Of a stretch of DNA of 64,000 nucleotides, positions 42,932 to 53,040 are shown piece by piece (the first letter of the stretch is position 1; each line of letters starts with the position of its first letter). Both the position numbers and the translations under genes were made by a program. Under the pieces are notes generated by a model. It did no database searches, was not told where the DNA came from, and saw only the letters and a list, made by a program, of their open reading frames with translations. The DNA is from Halalkalibacter oceani (GTDB lineage Bacteria > Bacillota > Bacilli > Bacillales > Bacillaceae_D): assembly GCF_023715705.1 (NCBI RefSeq), contig NZ_JAMBOS010000001.1, forward strand, positions 124,001 through 188,000. Direction: 5' to 3'.

Positions 42932-43447
42932 TTAAAGCTCTTCGTTTGACTCGACGTTGACCGGAGAGGTGTTTTCCTGCTGTTCCTGGACACCTGCCGG
43001 ATACCAGACATACGGGCTTTCTCCGCGGTCGCGCGCCGGCTGGTATGTAACAGGCTCAAAACCCATATAATTCCAAAAACCGCCGGAGCCTTGACGGGCA
43101 TTCGTCTTGATCGGCAAATTGAACGATTTGGCAAAATCGACGAGCGCTTTTCCGTACCCTTTCTTGCGGTATGGTTCAAGCACTTCCAATTTCCATAATT
43201 CCAAATAATCCTGCGGCGGTTCGAAATAACGGTCAAATTTCGCTTCGATTTTATACAAGCTCATGCGGGCAACCAGTTTTTTACCAAAATAAATCCCGTA
43301 GAACGGTGATTCACTATCATTTTCAATAATATTCGCTTCTAAATCATCTTTCATGGAAAGTTCAGCAGCCCCGAACTCTCGGAAGTTCTTGAATTCTTCT
43401 AATGTTTTGTAGTTCACCAATAAGCGTGTCACTTCATGATTTCCCAT
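42932..43447 (-). CDS. ylbP: YlbP, GNAT-family N-acetyltransferase
   Basis: A 171-residue protein with a GNAT fold: LWKLEVLEPYRKKGYGKALVDFA is the acetyl-CoA-binding motif A, and GSGGFWNYMGFEPVTY lies near the end. The last 30 residues are acidic and disordered. The acceptor substrate is unknown. The ATG follows GGAGG. The position matches B. subtilis ylbP. Confidence 0.88.
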   Translation of the reverse strand: MGNHEVTRLLVNYKTLEEFKNFREFGAAELSMKDDLEANIIENDSESPFYGIYFGKKLVARMSLYKIEAKFDRYFEPPQDYLELWKLEVLEPYRKKGYGKALVDFAKSFNLPIKTNARQGSGGFWNYMGFEPVTYQPARDRGESPYVWYPAGVQEQQENTSPVNVESNEEL

Positions 43448-43654
43448 TTAGCATTCCTCCCGATTTCCAATGATTATGTCTTTACCCTTTTATTTTACTA
43501 CAAGTCGGTGGGAAAGCGTTTAAAAAAACAAAAATTTCTAGCATAACAGGAATAATTCCAATAATCAGAATATAAACGATAGGCATGAAAGGCTAGTAAT
43601 ATGGTACAATTTTCATAAGTGAAACTAGTTGATAGAAGAAGGGGTTTAGAACGC

Positions 43655-44575
43655 ATGAAGGTTGCGATTGTCGGGGCGGGTGCAATCGGGCTGCTCGCGG
43701 CCTATTATCTGGCGGGCCACAAGCACGATGTTACCTTATTGACACAGCGAAAGGAACAAGCGGAAAAAATCAACAGACACGGGCTGAAGTTGATCGATTC
43801 ATATGGGGCGACCCGGCTGAAACCGGTTAAAGCACAAGCATTAGCCGATTTAACGGAAACCGATCAACTCGATGTCGTGATTTTGACCGTGAAATCATAC
43901 AGTGTGAAAGACGTGCTTTTCCAATTGAGGGAGAAGCGGATTTTCGCGATTTTATTTTTGCAAAATGGGCTGTCCCATATCGAATACTTGGCGGACCTGC
44001 CAATTGCGACTGTCGCCGTTGGGGTAATGGAGCATGGAGCCGTACGGGAAAATGATCAGACCGTCCGCCATACCGGCCGTGGCCGCTTGAGATGGGGATA
44101 CGTCAGAAAAGGAGCCGAGCTCCTTGATGAACTGTTCGTGGCGGGGGCTGATAAAGAGGCGTTTCCGATTGATTATGAAGATGACTGGCTCGATATACTG
44201 CAGCAAAAACTGATTGTCAATGCCTGCATTAATCCACTGACCGCGTTGCTGGCAGTAAAAAACGGCGAGCTCGTTAAAAACGAAGCAGCGAAAGAGATGA
44301 TGAAGGCGATATTTAGTGAAGTAATGCAGGTGTTGGAGCGTGAAGATGACGAAAAAAGATGGGCTCACGTTGTCCGTGTTTGCGAGCAGACAGCGGCGAA
44401 TACGTCGTCCATGCTCGTTGATCTTTCCAATCGGCGTCGGACAGAAATCTCAAGTATTACCGGCTATCTCGTCAGGCTTGCCGGACAAAAGCAGCTTGCC
44501 GTGCCGGTCCTGGACTTTGTTAACAAAGCGATTATCGCAAAAGAAGATGCTGCAAGAAGGGAGGGAGACGATTGA
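43655..44575 (+). CDS. panE: 2-dehydropantoate 2-reductase (ketopantoate reductase)
   Basis: A 306-residue NADPH-dependent enzyme of pantothenate synthesis. The Rossmann loop AIVGAGAIGLLAAYYLAGH starts the protein; VILTVKSYSV contains the catalytic-region Lys, and KLIVNACINPLTALL matches the C-terminal domain with its conserved Lys and Asn. ATG 43655 is chosen over the upstream GTG 43619. It is ylbQ in B. subtilis. Its stop overlaps the TTG start of the next gene. Confidence 0.9.
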   Translation: MKVAIVGAGAIGLLAAYYLAGHKHDVTLLTQRKEQAEKINRHGLKLIDSYGATRLKPVKAQALADLTETDQLDVVILTVKSYSVKDVLFQLREKRIFAILFLQNGLSHIEYLADLPIATVAVGVMEHGAVRENDQTVRHTGRGRLRWGYVRKGAELLDELFVAGADKEAFPIDYEDDWLDILQQKLIVNACINPLTALLAVKNGELVKNEAAKEMMKAIFSEVMQVLEREDDEKRWAHVVRVCEQTAANTSSMLVDLSNRRRTEISSITGYLVRLAGQKQLAVPVLDFVNKAIIAKEDAARREGDD

Positions 44576-44955
44576 GTCAGGTTCTTTCATGGTTTATCGC
44601 GACAGTCATTACCCTGCCTTTGCTGGGCTGGTATGTACTCTATCTGATAACGGTAAAACTGACAAAAAAGAAAGCAAGAGCCATACGGGTCGCCTCCGAT
44701 GGAAGTGTGGTCTTATTTATGGCGGCTGTTTATTTTATCATGTACGAGCTTTGGGGGCGCTCTTTTTTATGGATGATTTTGGCGATTTTCTTTTTTATTG
44801 CGATGGTTTTCACCTGGCTTCACTGGCAGGCGGCTGGAGATATTTATACACGCAAGCTGTTAAAGGGAATCTGGCGCGTTAACTTCCTGCTATTCTTTTT
44901 CCTTTACTTAGTACTGAGTGGCTATGGACTAATCTCGCGCCTGATTACATCCTGA
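44572..44955 (+). CDS. DUF3397 family membrane protein
   Basis: A 127-residue protein with four hydrophobic helices (about 5-27, 41-60, 65-83 and 103-122), separated by short basic loops (KLTKKKARAIR). It fits the DUF3397 family of Bacillaceae. Function unknown. TTG 44572 follows GGGAGGGAGA and overlaps the panE stop (TTGA), implying translational coupling with panE. Confidence 0.78.
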   Translation: MSQVLSWFIATVITLPLLGWYVLYLITVKLTKKKARAIRVASDGSVVLFMAAVYFIMYELWGRSFLWMILAIFFFIAMVFTWLHWQAAGDIYTRKLLKGIWRVNFLLFFFLYLVLSGYGLISRLITS

Positions 44956-45046
44956 GTAGCTGATCCAGTTCATAATGTTTGGTGATCACAAAAGTTTTTG
45001 CTATGATGAGGTAAGAATTTAGCAATACGAAGGGACGTCTTTACAT

Positions 45047-46666
45047 ATGAGAGTTGGAGAAGTGAATCTTTCATCCGGGTCCGGCTTTTTGAAAGATTAT
45101 CGTGAAGGGAAGGAGCGATGTTTGCCTTTTTTAGACTATGCTTTTCTTGATCGAGAAAAGTATAAGCAAAGAGCGGCAGAGCTGCTTTCCCGTTCTTTTC
45201 ACAGGGAGCAGTTGGCTGAATACTTTACGGAAGTTCATGCCCAGCTGTCTTATCACGAAGAGGCCGCTCAACAAATTGAAAAGCTGAAACAAGCCAACTC
45301 CCTCGTTGTCGTAGGGGGGCAGCAAGCAGGTCTGTTGACGGGACCGCTTTTTACTGTGTATAAAGCGATGTCTGTTTTGCTTATCGCAAAGCAGCAGGAA
45401 AAAGAGCTTGGGCTTCCAGTCGTCCCTGTGTTCTGGATTGCCGGTGAAGATCATGACCTTGACGAAATACGATATGTCTATATTGAAAAAAATAAAAAGT
45501 GGAAAAAACATATGCTGGACGATGGTGGGGCGGCTAATTCAGCGTCTAAGCTGCGACTCGAGCAAAAGCAGCTGAGGCAGTGGCTGCGGACGGTCGTCGC
45601 TTCCTTGCCGGAAACCGCCTATACAAAGACACTCCTTGGGAAGCTTGAAGGGTTTCTTGAGGAAGGAATAACCTATGTCAGCTTCTTTCAAAAGGTAATG
45701 AACTGGTTTTTCGGTCATGAAGGGTTATTGCTGCTCGATGCTCATGATCCGCTGCTTCGCCGGTTGGAGATTCCTTACTTTGAACGGCTGATCGAGGAAG
45801 TTGAGGACGTTCAAGCCGCCCAGAAAAGGGGAGCGCAAGCCTTTGCTGAAGCGGGTTACGGCACCCCGGTTGTGACCGAAGCAGAAAATGCCCATCTCTT
45901 TCTCGAAGTGAATGGCGAGCGGAAGCGACTCGATTATCAGGATGAGAGCTTTGTCGTGCGCGGGAGCAAGTTGCGTTTTTCAAAGCGTGAGCTGCGCGAG
46001 CTTTTGCAGCAGGAGCCGGAGCGCTTCAGCAACAATGTCGTGACGAGACCGTTAATGCAGGAATGGCTGCTGCCTGTGCTTGCTTTTGTCTCGGGTCCTG
46101 GTGAATTATTATATTGGGCTACCTTAAAGGAAGTTTTTCATCATTTTGATTGGAAGGTGCCGCCCGTCATCCCGCGTTATCAGGGAACGATCGTTCCGTC
46201 CGCAGTTCAGAAATGGCTCGACCAGTTTGATTATGAAATTGAACCATTTTTAAGCGGCGGTATGGAGCAGATCCGTGAGACGTGGTTAGCCGAGCAGAAT
46301 CCTTATCCGGTTCACGAAGTTGCACAACAGGTGCGTGAGCAAATGCTGAGCTATCATCGTCCATTGCGGGCGTTGGCCGAAGAGATGGATGTCACATTGG
46401 CAGCGCTCGGTGAAAAAAATGCTCTGATTATTGAGGATCAACTGAAGTTTTTAGAAAAAAGAATGGCACATTTCGTTCGACAACAGCATGAACATATGCT
46501 TGAAAAATTTGCCGAGGCAGAGCGGTGGCTGTTCCCGCTGCAGCATCCGCAGGAGCGGGTCTTTCATCCGATTTTATTTGTGAATTTGCTCGGGATTGAG
46601 GAATTTCGCCGATTATTGTCGACTAATGTAACTTTAGATATGAGACATAAGCTCTTTTATTTGTAA
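45047..46666 (+). CDS. bshC: Bacillithiol biosynthesis cysteine-adding enzyme BshC
   Basis: A 539-residue enzyme adding cysteine to GlcN-malate, the last step in bacillithiol synthesis. VVGGQQAGLLTGPLFTVYKA and VFWIAGEDHDLDEI mark the nucleotidyl-transferase-like core; a long coiled coil follows (residues 440-500), and the length matches B. subtilis YllA. GAAGGGACG precedes ATG 45047. Bacillithiol is the main low-molecular-weight thiol of Firmicutes. Confidence 0.94.
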   Translation: MRVGEVNLSSGSGFLKDYREGKERCLPFLDYAFLDREKYKQRAAELLSRSFHREQLAEYFTEVHAQLSYHEEAAQQIEKLKQANSLVVVGGQQAGLLTGPLFTVYKAMSVLLIAKQQEKELGLPVVPVFWIAGEDHDLDEIRYVYIEKNKKWKKHMLDDGGAANSASKLRLEQKQLRQWLRTVVASLPETAYTKTLLGKLEGFLEEGITYVSFFQKVMNWFFGHEGLLLLDAHDPLLRRLEIPYFERLIEEVEDVQAAQKRGAQAFAEAGYGTPVVTEAENAHLFLEVNGERKRLDYQDESFVVRGSKLRFSKRELRELLQQEPERFSNNVVTRPLMQEWLLPVLAFVSGPGELLYWATLKEVFHHFDWKVPPVIPRYQGTIVPSAVQKWLDQFDYEIEPFLSGGMEQIRETWLAEQNPYPVHEVAQQVREQMLSYHRPLRALAEEMDVTLAALGEKNALIIEDQLKFLEKRMAHFVRQQHEHMLEKFAEAERWLFPLQHPQERVFHPILFVNLLGIEEFRRLLSTNVTLDMRHKLFYL

Positions 46667-46703
46667 ATAATTGTTTCTTTTTTCTGTCGGAAGAATGAGA
46701 ACG

Positions 46704-46736
46704 AAAAAACTTGCTTTTTATAAGCAAGTTTTTTTT
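46704..46736 (+). terminator. Terminator of bshC
   Basis: AAAACTTGCTT pairs with AAGCAAGTTTT, followed by T. Confidence 0.85.
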
Positions 46737-46757
46737 GTGGAGAAAACAAAATTTACA

Positions 46758-46781
46758 GTGGTGCTAAGTGGAGGGTTGTGG
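46758..46781 (+). promoter_or_regulatory. Three GTGG boxes at 10-bp spacing (MraZ operator)
   Basis: GTGG occurs at 46758, 46768 and 46778, exactly one helical turn apart, 39 nt upstream of the mraZ start. MraZ autoregulates by binding tandem G-rich repeats with 10-bp period before its own gene. A further GTGG at 46799 is out of phase and is likely part of the ribosome binding site. Confidence 0.7.
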
Positions 46782-46819
46782 TAACTTAAGGGTAGGAAGT
46801 GGGGGGAGTTGGATTCGGG

Positions 46820-47251
46820 ATGTTTATGGGGGAGTATCACCATAACGTAGACGAAAAAGGGAGAATGATTATTCCGGCTAAATTTCGCGAAGGTCTCGGA
46901 TCATCATTTGTGATGACGCGTGGACTGGATCGATGTTTATTTGTCTATCCTCCTGAAGAATGGCGGAAGCTCGAAAACCAACTGAAAGAATTGCCCTTTA
47001 CAAAAAAAGATGCGCGGGCGTTTACTCGTTTCTTTTTTTCAGGCGCAGCCGAATGCGAACTGGATAAACAGGGAAGGGTAAATATTGCTTCTCCTCTGCG
47101 TGAGTTTGCTCAATTGGAAAAAGAGTGTGTGATTATCGGAGTGTCAAGCAGGGTGGAAGTGTGGAGCAAGAAAAATTGGGAAACGTATTTCGCTGAATCC
47201 GAGGATTCATTTAGCGAAATTGCCGAAAATATTGTTGATTTTGACCTCTAA
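46820..47251 (+). CDS. mraZ: Transcriptional regulator MraZ
   Basis: A 143-residue protein (same length as B. subtilis MraZ) with two SpoVT-AbrB-like repeats: [21 protein letters not shown] (split across the start) and [16 protein letters not shown]. The DxKGR motifs are the DNA-contact loops. It forms rings that bind repeats before its own operon and controls the division and wall cluster. I use ATG 46820; the frame from 46799 adds an unsupported leader. Confidence 0.95.
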   Translation: MFMGEYHHNVDEKGRMIIPAKFREGLGSSFVMTRGLDRCLFVYPPEEWRKLENQLKELPFTKKDARAFTRFFFSGAAECELDKQGRVNIASPLREFAQLEKECVIIGVSSRVEVWSKKNWETYFAESEDSFSEIAENIVDFDL

Positions 47252-47294
47252 ATAGCAGGAAGAGGATCATGGTTTCAGTCATGGAGGTGATGAA

Positions 47295-48227
47295 TTGTTT
47301 CTACATGTAACAGTCTTAAAGCAAGAAGCGGTAGACGGGCTGGATATTAAGCCTGATGGTATTTATGTTGACTGCACGCTGGGCGGAGCCGGACATTCCG
47401 CGCTAATCGCCTCGCAGCTTTCACCGCAGGGTCATTTATATGCCTTTGACCAGGACGACAAAGCGCTGGAGGTTGCCAAGGGACGTTTAGCGGAATTTGA
47501 AGGGCGCGTCACCTTTATCCGCAGCAACTTTCGCTTTTTGAAGCGGGAATTACATAAGCATGGTGTAACGGGCGTTGACGGTATTTTATTTGATTTAGGT
47601 GTTTCTAGTCCGCAGCTGGACGAAGCTGAACGCGGCTTCAGCTACCATCAGGATGCTGAACTGGATATGAGAATGGATCAGACGGCTTCCCTGACCGCTT
47701 TTGAGGTGGTGAACGAGTGGTCCTTTGAACGGCTCTATTCGATCATTGCCAGATACGGCGAAGAGCGCTTTGCCAAGCAGATCGCGCGGAAGATCGAGGC
47801 TTATCGGGAACGAAAAACGATCGAAACGACCGGAGAACTGGTCGAGATCATTAAAGAAGCGATTCCGGCACCGGCCCGACGCAAGGGGGGGCATCCGGCG
47901 AAGCGGACCTTTCAGGCGATCAGGATTGCCGTGAATGATGAGCTGGGTGCATTTGAGGAAGCGCTGGAGGATGCGATTTCGCTGCTTAACAAAGGCGGGC
48001 GTCTCTCCGTCATTACCTTTCATTCACTTGAGGATCGTCTTTGTAAGGAAATCTTTAAGGAGAATAGCAAAGGCCCTGATTTACCACCAGGTCTCCCGGT
48101 TGTTCCTGCTGGGTATGAACCGGTCCTGAAGCTTGTCAACAAAAAGCCGATTGTCGCTTCGGAGGACGAGCTGCAAGCGAATAACCGCGCGCGCTCTGCA
48201 AAACTCCGCGTAGCAGAAAAACAATAA
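47295..48227 (+). CDS. rsmH: 16S rRNA (cytosine1402-N4)-methyltransferase RsmH
   Basis: A 310-residue SAM-dependent enzyme (MraW). [13 protein letters not shown] binds [21 protein letters not shown] is the family signature, and [14 protein letters not shown] lies near the end. It methylates C1402 in the ribosomal P site. TTG 47295 follows GGAGGTG. It is the second gene of the mra operon. Confidence 0.96.
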   Translation: MFLHVTVLKQEAVDGLDIKPDGIYVDCTLGGAGHSALIASQLSPQGHLYAFDQDDKALEVAKGRLAEFEGRVTFIRSNFRFLKRELHKHGVTGVDGILFDLGVSSPQLDEAERGFSYHQDAELDMRMDQTASLTAFEVVNEWSFERLYSIIARYGEERFAKQIARKIEAYRERKTIETTGELVEIIKEAIPAPARRKGGHPAKRTFQAIRIAVNDELGAFEEALEDAISLLNKGGRLSVITFHSLEDRLCKEIFKENSKGPDLPPGLPVVPAGYEPVLKLVNKKPIVASEDELQANNRARSAKLRVAEKQ

Positions 48228-48241
48228 CAAGGAGGGGTTCG

Positions 48242-48595
48242 ATGAGTATGGTTGCACGTAAGTATCAAGAGCAAAAGCAACAGCAGGTTCAAACGAAAAC
48301 GCGTGTTCGCCGGGTGCGAATGAATGTTACCTTTGGCGAAAAACTAATCATTGGTTTCATAGTCGCCTGCACCTTTCTTATGGTAAGTATGATTGTACAT
48401 AACTACGCGACGATTTACGGGACGAATCAGGAAGTGTACGAGCTGGAAGCGTTGATTGCTGAACAGGTCCAGCTGAATGAAGGTCTCTCCCTACAGGTAG
48501 TGGAGCTTAGCGCGCCTGACCGGATTCTCTATCTCGCATCTGAGGAACTCGGAATGACATTGGATGACAATAAAGTGAAAGTCGTGAATAACTAG
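48242..48595 (+). CDS. ftsL: Cell division protein FtsL
   Basis: A 117-residue bitopic protein: basic cytoplasmic N-terminus (residues 1-32), one membrane helix (about 36-56) and an extracellular coiled coil (residues 62-110, EVYELEALIAEQVQLNEGL). It partners DivIC and DivIB in the divisome. GGAGGGG precedes the ATG. A weak terminator follows it. Confidence 0.93.
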   Translation: MSMVARKYQEQKQQQVQTKTRVRRVRMNVTFGEKLIIGFIVACTFLMVSMIVHNYATIYGTNQEVYELEALIAEQVQLNEGLSLQVVELSAPDRILYLASEELGMTLDDNKVKVVNN

Positions 48596-48618
48596 CTCTT
48601 GCTACAGGGCTAGTTTTT
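48590..48618 (+). terminator. Weak hairpin after ftsL
   Basis: AACTAGC pairs with GCTAGTT, followed by TTT. It could be partial attenuation within the mra operon. Confidence 0.55.
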
Positions 48619-48748
48619 CCTCGTAAAAGGAAGAAGCGCGGATGTAGAAATCGATAAAATATAGCGGTCCTCTTAGCCGAATGGCAGGAGGGCCCTGGCT
48701 CCGCGCAGGTGTTTTTCGAACATCACGTTATGGGATGAGGTGAGTAAT

Positions 48749-50947
48749 TTGGAAATTAAGCGGAATGTGATGAATAAGCGGGCGGTTGTTCTTTTGTTAT
48801 GTGTGCTGGTCATTTTTGTTGTATTGGTGGGCCGGTTTATCTTTATTCAAACAAGTAAGGAAGTAAACGGCACGGATCTGGAGGCTCTCGGTAAGGATCG
48901 TTGGACGCGTTCGCAAGTATTAAAAGGGGTCCGGGGGACGATTTATGACCGTTCCGGCGGTGTGCTGGCAACGGAGCTGAATTCTTATACCGCTTTTGCG
49001 ATTCTGGACGAGGAGCAGCGAAGCTATGTCAAGGACCCGCGCGCCACGGCGGAAAAGCTTTCACCGTATATTAATATGCCGGTTGACGAGTTGACCTCCC
49101 TACTTTCCTCCGACCGCTTTCAGGTCGAGCTCGGTTCAGGGGCGAAAAATATGACGCATGAACGAATGGAGGAAATCAGTTCCCTCCAGCTTGAAGGGAT
49201 ATTTTTCAGAGAGGAACCACGGCGTTACTATCCGAAACAAACGTATGCTTCGCATGTTATCGGCTATACAGAGCGTGATATGGCGACGGCGCGAATGGGG
49301 CTTGAACGCAGCCTCGATGAGCAGCTTCGGCCAACGGACGGCGTGATTCAATATCAAAGTGACCGCAAAGGGATTCCGCTGCCTGATCCTAAGCAGACCA
49401 TCACCCCGGCAAAGAACGGTCACGATGTCTATCTAACGCTTGATTCCAACATTCAAACCGCGCTAGATCAAGTCATGACGAAGGTTGAGGAGGAATACAG
49501 CCCGGAGAAGATGATCGCGATTGTGGCCGATCCGAAAACCGGAGAAATTCTGGCAATGAGTAATCGGCCGAGCTTCAATCCGAATCATTATGAGGATATT
49601 ACAAATTATACGAATTATGCTGTCTCCGACCGGTTTGAGCCTGGCTCAACGGTAAAGATGTTCACATTGGCGGCGGCGATTGAAGAAGGGGTATATAGAG
49701 GCGAAGACACGTACCAGTCCGGTCGCTATCAGATCGGTCCTGATTCAATCCCAGATCATAACGGCGGCCGCGGCTGGGGCGTCATCACGTATAATGAAGG
49801 GCTTTTGCGTTCCTCGAATGTTGCCTTCTCGAAGATCGCGCTCGAGGTGCTCGGCAGGGAAAAGCTGTATGAGTATTGGCAGCGCTTCGGATTCTATGAG
49901 CCGACGGGAATTGATTTGCCGAATGAGGCTACGAGTTTAATAGCTGATCAGTACCGAATTGACGCGGCAACAACCGCTTTAGGGCAGGGGACTGCGCTGA
50001 CACCGATTCAGCAGATTCAGGCGGCGACAGCGATTGCTAATGAAGGAAAGATGATGAAGCCTTATATTATTGACCGGATCGTCGACCCGAATACGGATAC
50101 AGTTGTCCAAAAAAATGAACCTAAAGTAGTCGGTGAGCCAATTTCCGCAGAAACGGCTGCTGAAGTGATTGACTTGCTTGAGCAGGTTGTCACCTCACCA
50201 GCGGGGACAGGCCGCCCTTACTATTTGGAAGGGTTCGATGTCGTCGGGAAAACAGGAACGGCGCAAATCAGAAACGAGGATGGTTCGATCATCCGCGGCC
50301 ACGGGGAAAATATTTTCTCATTTCTCGGGATGGCACCGAAAGAGGATCCGCGTGTCATGGTTTATGTAGCTGTCAAGCGTCCTAATATTGAGAACTATGA
50401 GGTTGGCAGTGAGCCGACGGCAATGATTTTCAATACGATAATGAAGCACAGTCTGCAATATTTAAACATTACACCGACGTTGGAAGAAATCGAAGAAGAG
50501 ATCGCGACAGGCTATGTGACGAATCAGTATGTAGGTCAGCCACTTGCAAAGGTTCAAGAGGAAATGACTGCGGAGGGGATCGAGCCGGTCATCCTCGGCA
50601 ATGGCGGGACGATTACTGCCCAGCAGCCGGTGGCAGGGAAAGGCATCCTGCCGGGAGAGAAAGTAATGCTGCGGACAGATAGTGAACAAGCGACGATGCC
50701 GGATATGACAGGCTGGTCCAATCGCGACGTGCGAAAGTTTGCCGAAGTAATGGGGATGCGGCCGACGATTTTCGGTCACGGCTTTGTGACGACGCAAAAT
50801 GTTGAGCCTGGAAGAGCGATAAATGAAGGAGATTTCTTTGTCATTGAACTTGCGCCTCCGAGTCGGGATGTAGAAGCAGAGGAAACCGGTGAGGAAGATG
50901 AGACGAGTGAAGGGGAGCAGGAAGAGCTGGAAGGTCAAATTGAATAA
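48749..50947 (+). CDS. pbpB: Septal penicillin-binding protein 2B (PbpB)
   Basis: A 732-residue class B penicillin-binding protein, the septal transpeptidase. An N-terminal helix (residues 11-29) anchors it; the pedestal domain follows, then the transpeptidase with SxxK in GSTVK, SxN in SSN and KTGTA. The C-terminus has two PASTA domains (about 580-690) and an acidic tail. TTG 48749 follows GAGGTG at 6 nt; GTG 48740 lacks a separate site. The 153-nt gap from ftsL includes hairpins only. Confidence 0.94.
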   Translation: MEIKRNVMNKRAVVLLLCVLVIFVVLVGRFIFIQTSKEVNGTDLEALGKDRWTRSQVLKGVRGTIYDRSGGVLATELNSYTAFAILDEEQRSYVKDPRATAEKLSPYINMPVDELTSLLSSDRFQVELGSGAKNMTHERMEEISSLQLEGIFFREEPRRYYPKQTYASHVIGYTERDMATARMGLERSLDEQLRPTDGVIQYQSDRKGIPLPDPKQTITPAKNGHDVYLTLDSNIQTALDQVMTKVEEEYSPEKMIAIVADPKTGEILAMSNRPSFNPNHYEDITNYTNYAVSDRFEPGSTVKMFTLAAAIEEGVYRGEDTYQSGRYQIGPDSIPDHNGGRGWGVITYNEGLLRSSNVAFSKIALEVLGREKLYEYWQRFGFYEPTGIDLPNEATSLIADQYRIDAATTALGQGTALTPIQQIQAATAIANEGKMMKPYIIDRIVDPNTDTVVQKNEPKVVGEPISAETAAEVIDLLEQVVTSPAGTGRPYYLEGFDVVGKTGTAQIRNEDGSIIRGHGENIFSFLGMAPKEDPRVMVYVAVKRPNIENYEVGSEPTAMIFNTIMKHSLQYLNITPTLEEIEEEIATGYVTNQYVGQPLAKVQEEMTAEGIEPVILGNGGTITAQQPVAGKGILPGEKVMLRTDSEQATMPDMTGWSNRDVRKFAEVMGMRPTIFGHGFVTTQNVEPGRAINEGDFFVIELAPPSRDVEAEETGEEDETSEGEQEELEGQIE

Positions 50948-50983
50948 TCGGTAAACTGATCGAGACAGGTGTCCCTCCGTGCT

Positions 50984-51013
50984 GTTCTAATCATCTGCGT
51001 ACAAGCATACGCT
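50984..51013 (+). promoter_or_regulatory. Candidate sigma-E promoter of spoVD
   Basis: GTTCTAAT at 50984-50991, 14-bp spacer, CATACGCT at 51006-51013 (7 of 8 to the -10 CATACANT). spoVD is transcribed by sigma-E in B. subtilis. Confidence 0.55.
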
Positions 51014-51044
51014 GATACAAGAACAGAGATACGGGGGGATCATT

Positions 51045-52964
51045 GTGCGAGTGTCGAATGTAACAGTACGAAAACGCCTTATTTTTGTGCTTTTTGCTGG
51101 ACTTGCTGTCTTCTTTATCATTGGACTGAGACTTGGATATGTGCAATTTGCGCTGGGCGACTGGTTGACCGATCGGGCGGAGGACTCCTGGAGCCGCGAT
51201 GTTCCGTTTGAAGCGAAAAGGGGAGAAATTCTTGATCGGAATGATGTTGTGCTCGCTACAAATGTAAGTGCTCCCTCAATTCTTGTCGTGCCGCGCCAAG
51301 TCCAAGACCCTGTCGAGACAGCGGAACAGCTGGCTGCGGTCTTGAATATGGACCACAAAAAAGCATATGAACTGGTCACAAAAAAGGAATCAATCGTCCG
51401 GATCAATCCGGAAGGACGGAAAATTACGAAGGAAAAAGCAAGTGAAGTGCGCGCCTTGCGTTTAGCCGGTGTCTATATTGCCGAAGATAGTAAAAGGCAC
51501 TATCCATTTGGCAGCTATCTTTCCCACGTGCTCGGCTTTGCCGGGATTGACAATCAGGGCCTGACCGGCCTTGAGCTGTATTATGATGAACAATTAAAAG
51601 GGGAGAAAGGGCATGTTTCCTTTTTTTCGACAGCGAAAGGTAACCGGATGCCGAATTTAGCTGATGAATATACGGCTCCGGTTAACGGGCTTGACATGAG
51701 GCTGACGATTGACAGCAGGGTGCAGACGATCATCGAGCGGGAGCTCGATATAGCGGAAGCAACCTATAACCCGGACGGGGCGATTGCAATCGCGATGAAT
51801 CCGAATACGGGAGAAATACTTGGGATGAGCAGCCGCCCGCATTATAACCCGGAAGAATTTCAGGAGGTCCCACCGGAAATTTATAACCAGAACAAGCCTG
51901 TCTGGATGCAGTACGAGCCAGGATCAACCTTTAAAATTATTACATTGGCCGCCGCACTGGAAGAAGGGGAGGTCGATCTGGAGCGCGACACATTCTATGA
52001 TCCGGGCTATATTGAAGTGTCAGGAAGAAATTTGCGCTGCTGGAAAAAAGGCGGACATGGACAGCAGACGTTTTTAGAAGTCGTCCAGAATTCGTGTAAC
52101 CCGGGCTTCGTCGTCCTGGGAGAACGGCTTGGTAAAGATCGGCTCTTTGATTACATTGAGGATTTCGGTTTTGGTGAAAAAACAGGAATTGATTTACAGG
52201 GGGAAGGTACCGGGATTTTGTTTAATCGGGAAAACGTCGGCCCGCTTGAGCAGGCGACGACCGCTTTCGGCCAGGGGGTGGCTGTAACACCGCTTCAGCA
52301 GGTCACTGCCGTGTCCGCTGCCATCAATGGAGGCTATTTGTACCAGCCTTATTTGGCGAAGGAATGGATCGATCCGCTGACAGGAGAAATCGTCGAGGCT
52401 CAGACACCGACAGCAAAGCGCCAGGTAATTTCCGCGGAAACATCAGAGAAGCTACGATACGCGCTGGAAAGTGTAGTCGCGCTTGGTACGGGGAAAGGAG
52501 CCTTTGTTGATGGCTACCGCGTCGGCGGGAAGACGGGAACCGCGCAAAAAGCCAAGGATGGGCGTTATTTGGAAAATAACCATATCGTCTCGTTTATCGG
52601 GTTTGCCCCTGCCGATGACCCGCAAATCGTCGTCTATGTCGCGGTTGATAATCCGAAGGACACCCTGCAATTTGGCGGAATTGTTGCGGCGCCAATTGTT
52701 GGAAAAATTATCGGCGACAGCTTGAGAGCGATGGGGGTCGAGCCGCGTGAAACACAAATTGAAAAAGAGCTTGTCTGGAGCGATGAACCGTTGATTGAGG
52801 TGCCGGATCTAATCGGGAGAACGAAAAGAGAGATCTTCGATTCCTATTATGAGCTGCAGCTCGAAGTGGAGGGTGAAGGGCAAAATGTACTGGCCCAGTC
52901 TCCCGAGCCGGGCGTAAAAGTGACAACAGGATCGACAATCCGCCTTTATATGGGTGACAAATAG
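51045..52964 (+). CDS. spoVD: Stage V sporulation protein D (SpoVD)
   Basis: A 639-residue class B penicillin-binding protein needed for spore cortex peptidoglycan. One N-terminal helix (residues 10-28), then the transpeptidase domain with SxxK in GSTFK, SxN as SCN, and KTGTA; one PASTA domain at the C-terminus (about 575-635). GTG 51045 follows GGGGGGA. It works with SpoVE in the mother cell-derived cortex machinery. The sequence is parallel to PbpB, to which it is paralogous. Confidence 0.95.
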   Translation: MRVSNVTVRKRLIFVLFAGLAVFFIIGLRLGYVQFALGDWLTDRAEDSWSRDVPFEAKRGEILDRNDVVLATNVSAPSILVVPRQVQDPVETAEQLAAVLNMDHKKAYELVTKKESIVRINPEGRKITKEKASEVRALRLAGVYIAEDSKRHYPFGSYLSHVLGFAGIDNQGLTGLELYYDEQLKGEKGHVSFFSTAKGNRMPNLADEYTAPVNGLDMRLTIDSRVQTIIERELDIAEATYNPDGAIAIAMNPNTGEILGMSSRPHYNPEEFQEVPPEIYNQNKPVWMQYEPGSTFKIITLAAALEEGEVDLERDTFYDPGYIEVSGRNLRCWKKGGHGQQTFLEVVQNSCNPGFVVLGERLGKDRLFDYIEDFGFGEKTGIDLQGEGTGILFNRENVGPLEQATTAFGQGVAVTPLQQVTAVSAAINGGYLYQPYLAKEWIDPLTGEIVEAQTPTAKRQVISAETSEKLRYALESVVALGTGKGAFVDGYRVGGKTGTAQKAKDGRYLENNHIVSFIGFAPADDPQIVVYVAVDNPKDTLQFGGIVAAPIVGKIIGDSLRAMGVEPRETQIEKELVWSDEPLIEVPDLIGRTKREIFDSYYELQLEVEGEGQNVLAQSPEPGVKVTTGSTIRLYMGDK

Positions 52965-53040
52965 AGAGAGAACGTCTAAAATAATCCTAGTGTGCACATG
53001 CCAACTAGAGTGCGAAATGATGGATTGAGAGGTTTTGGAC

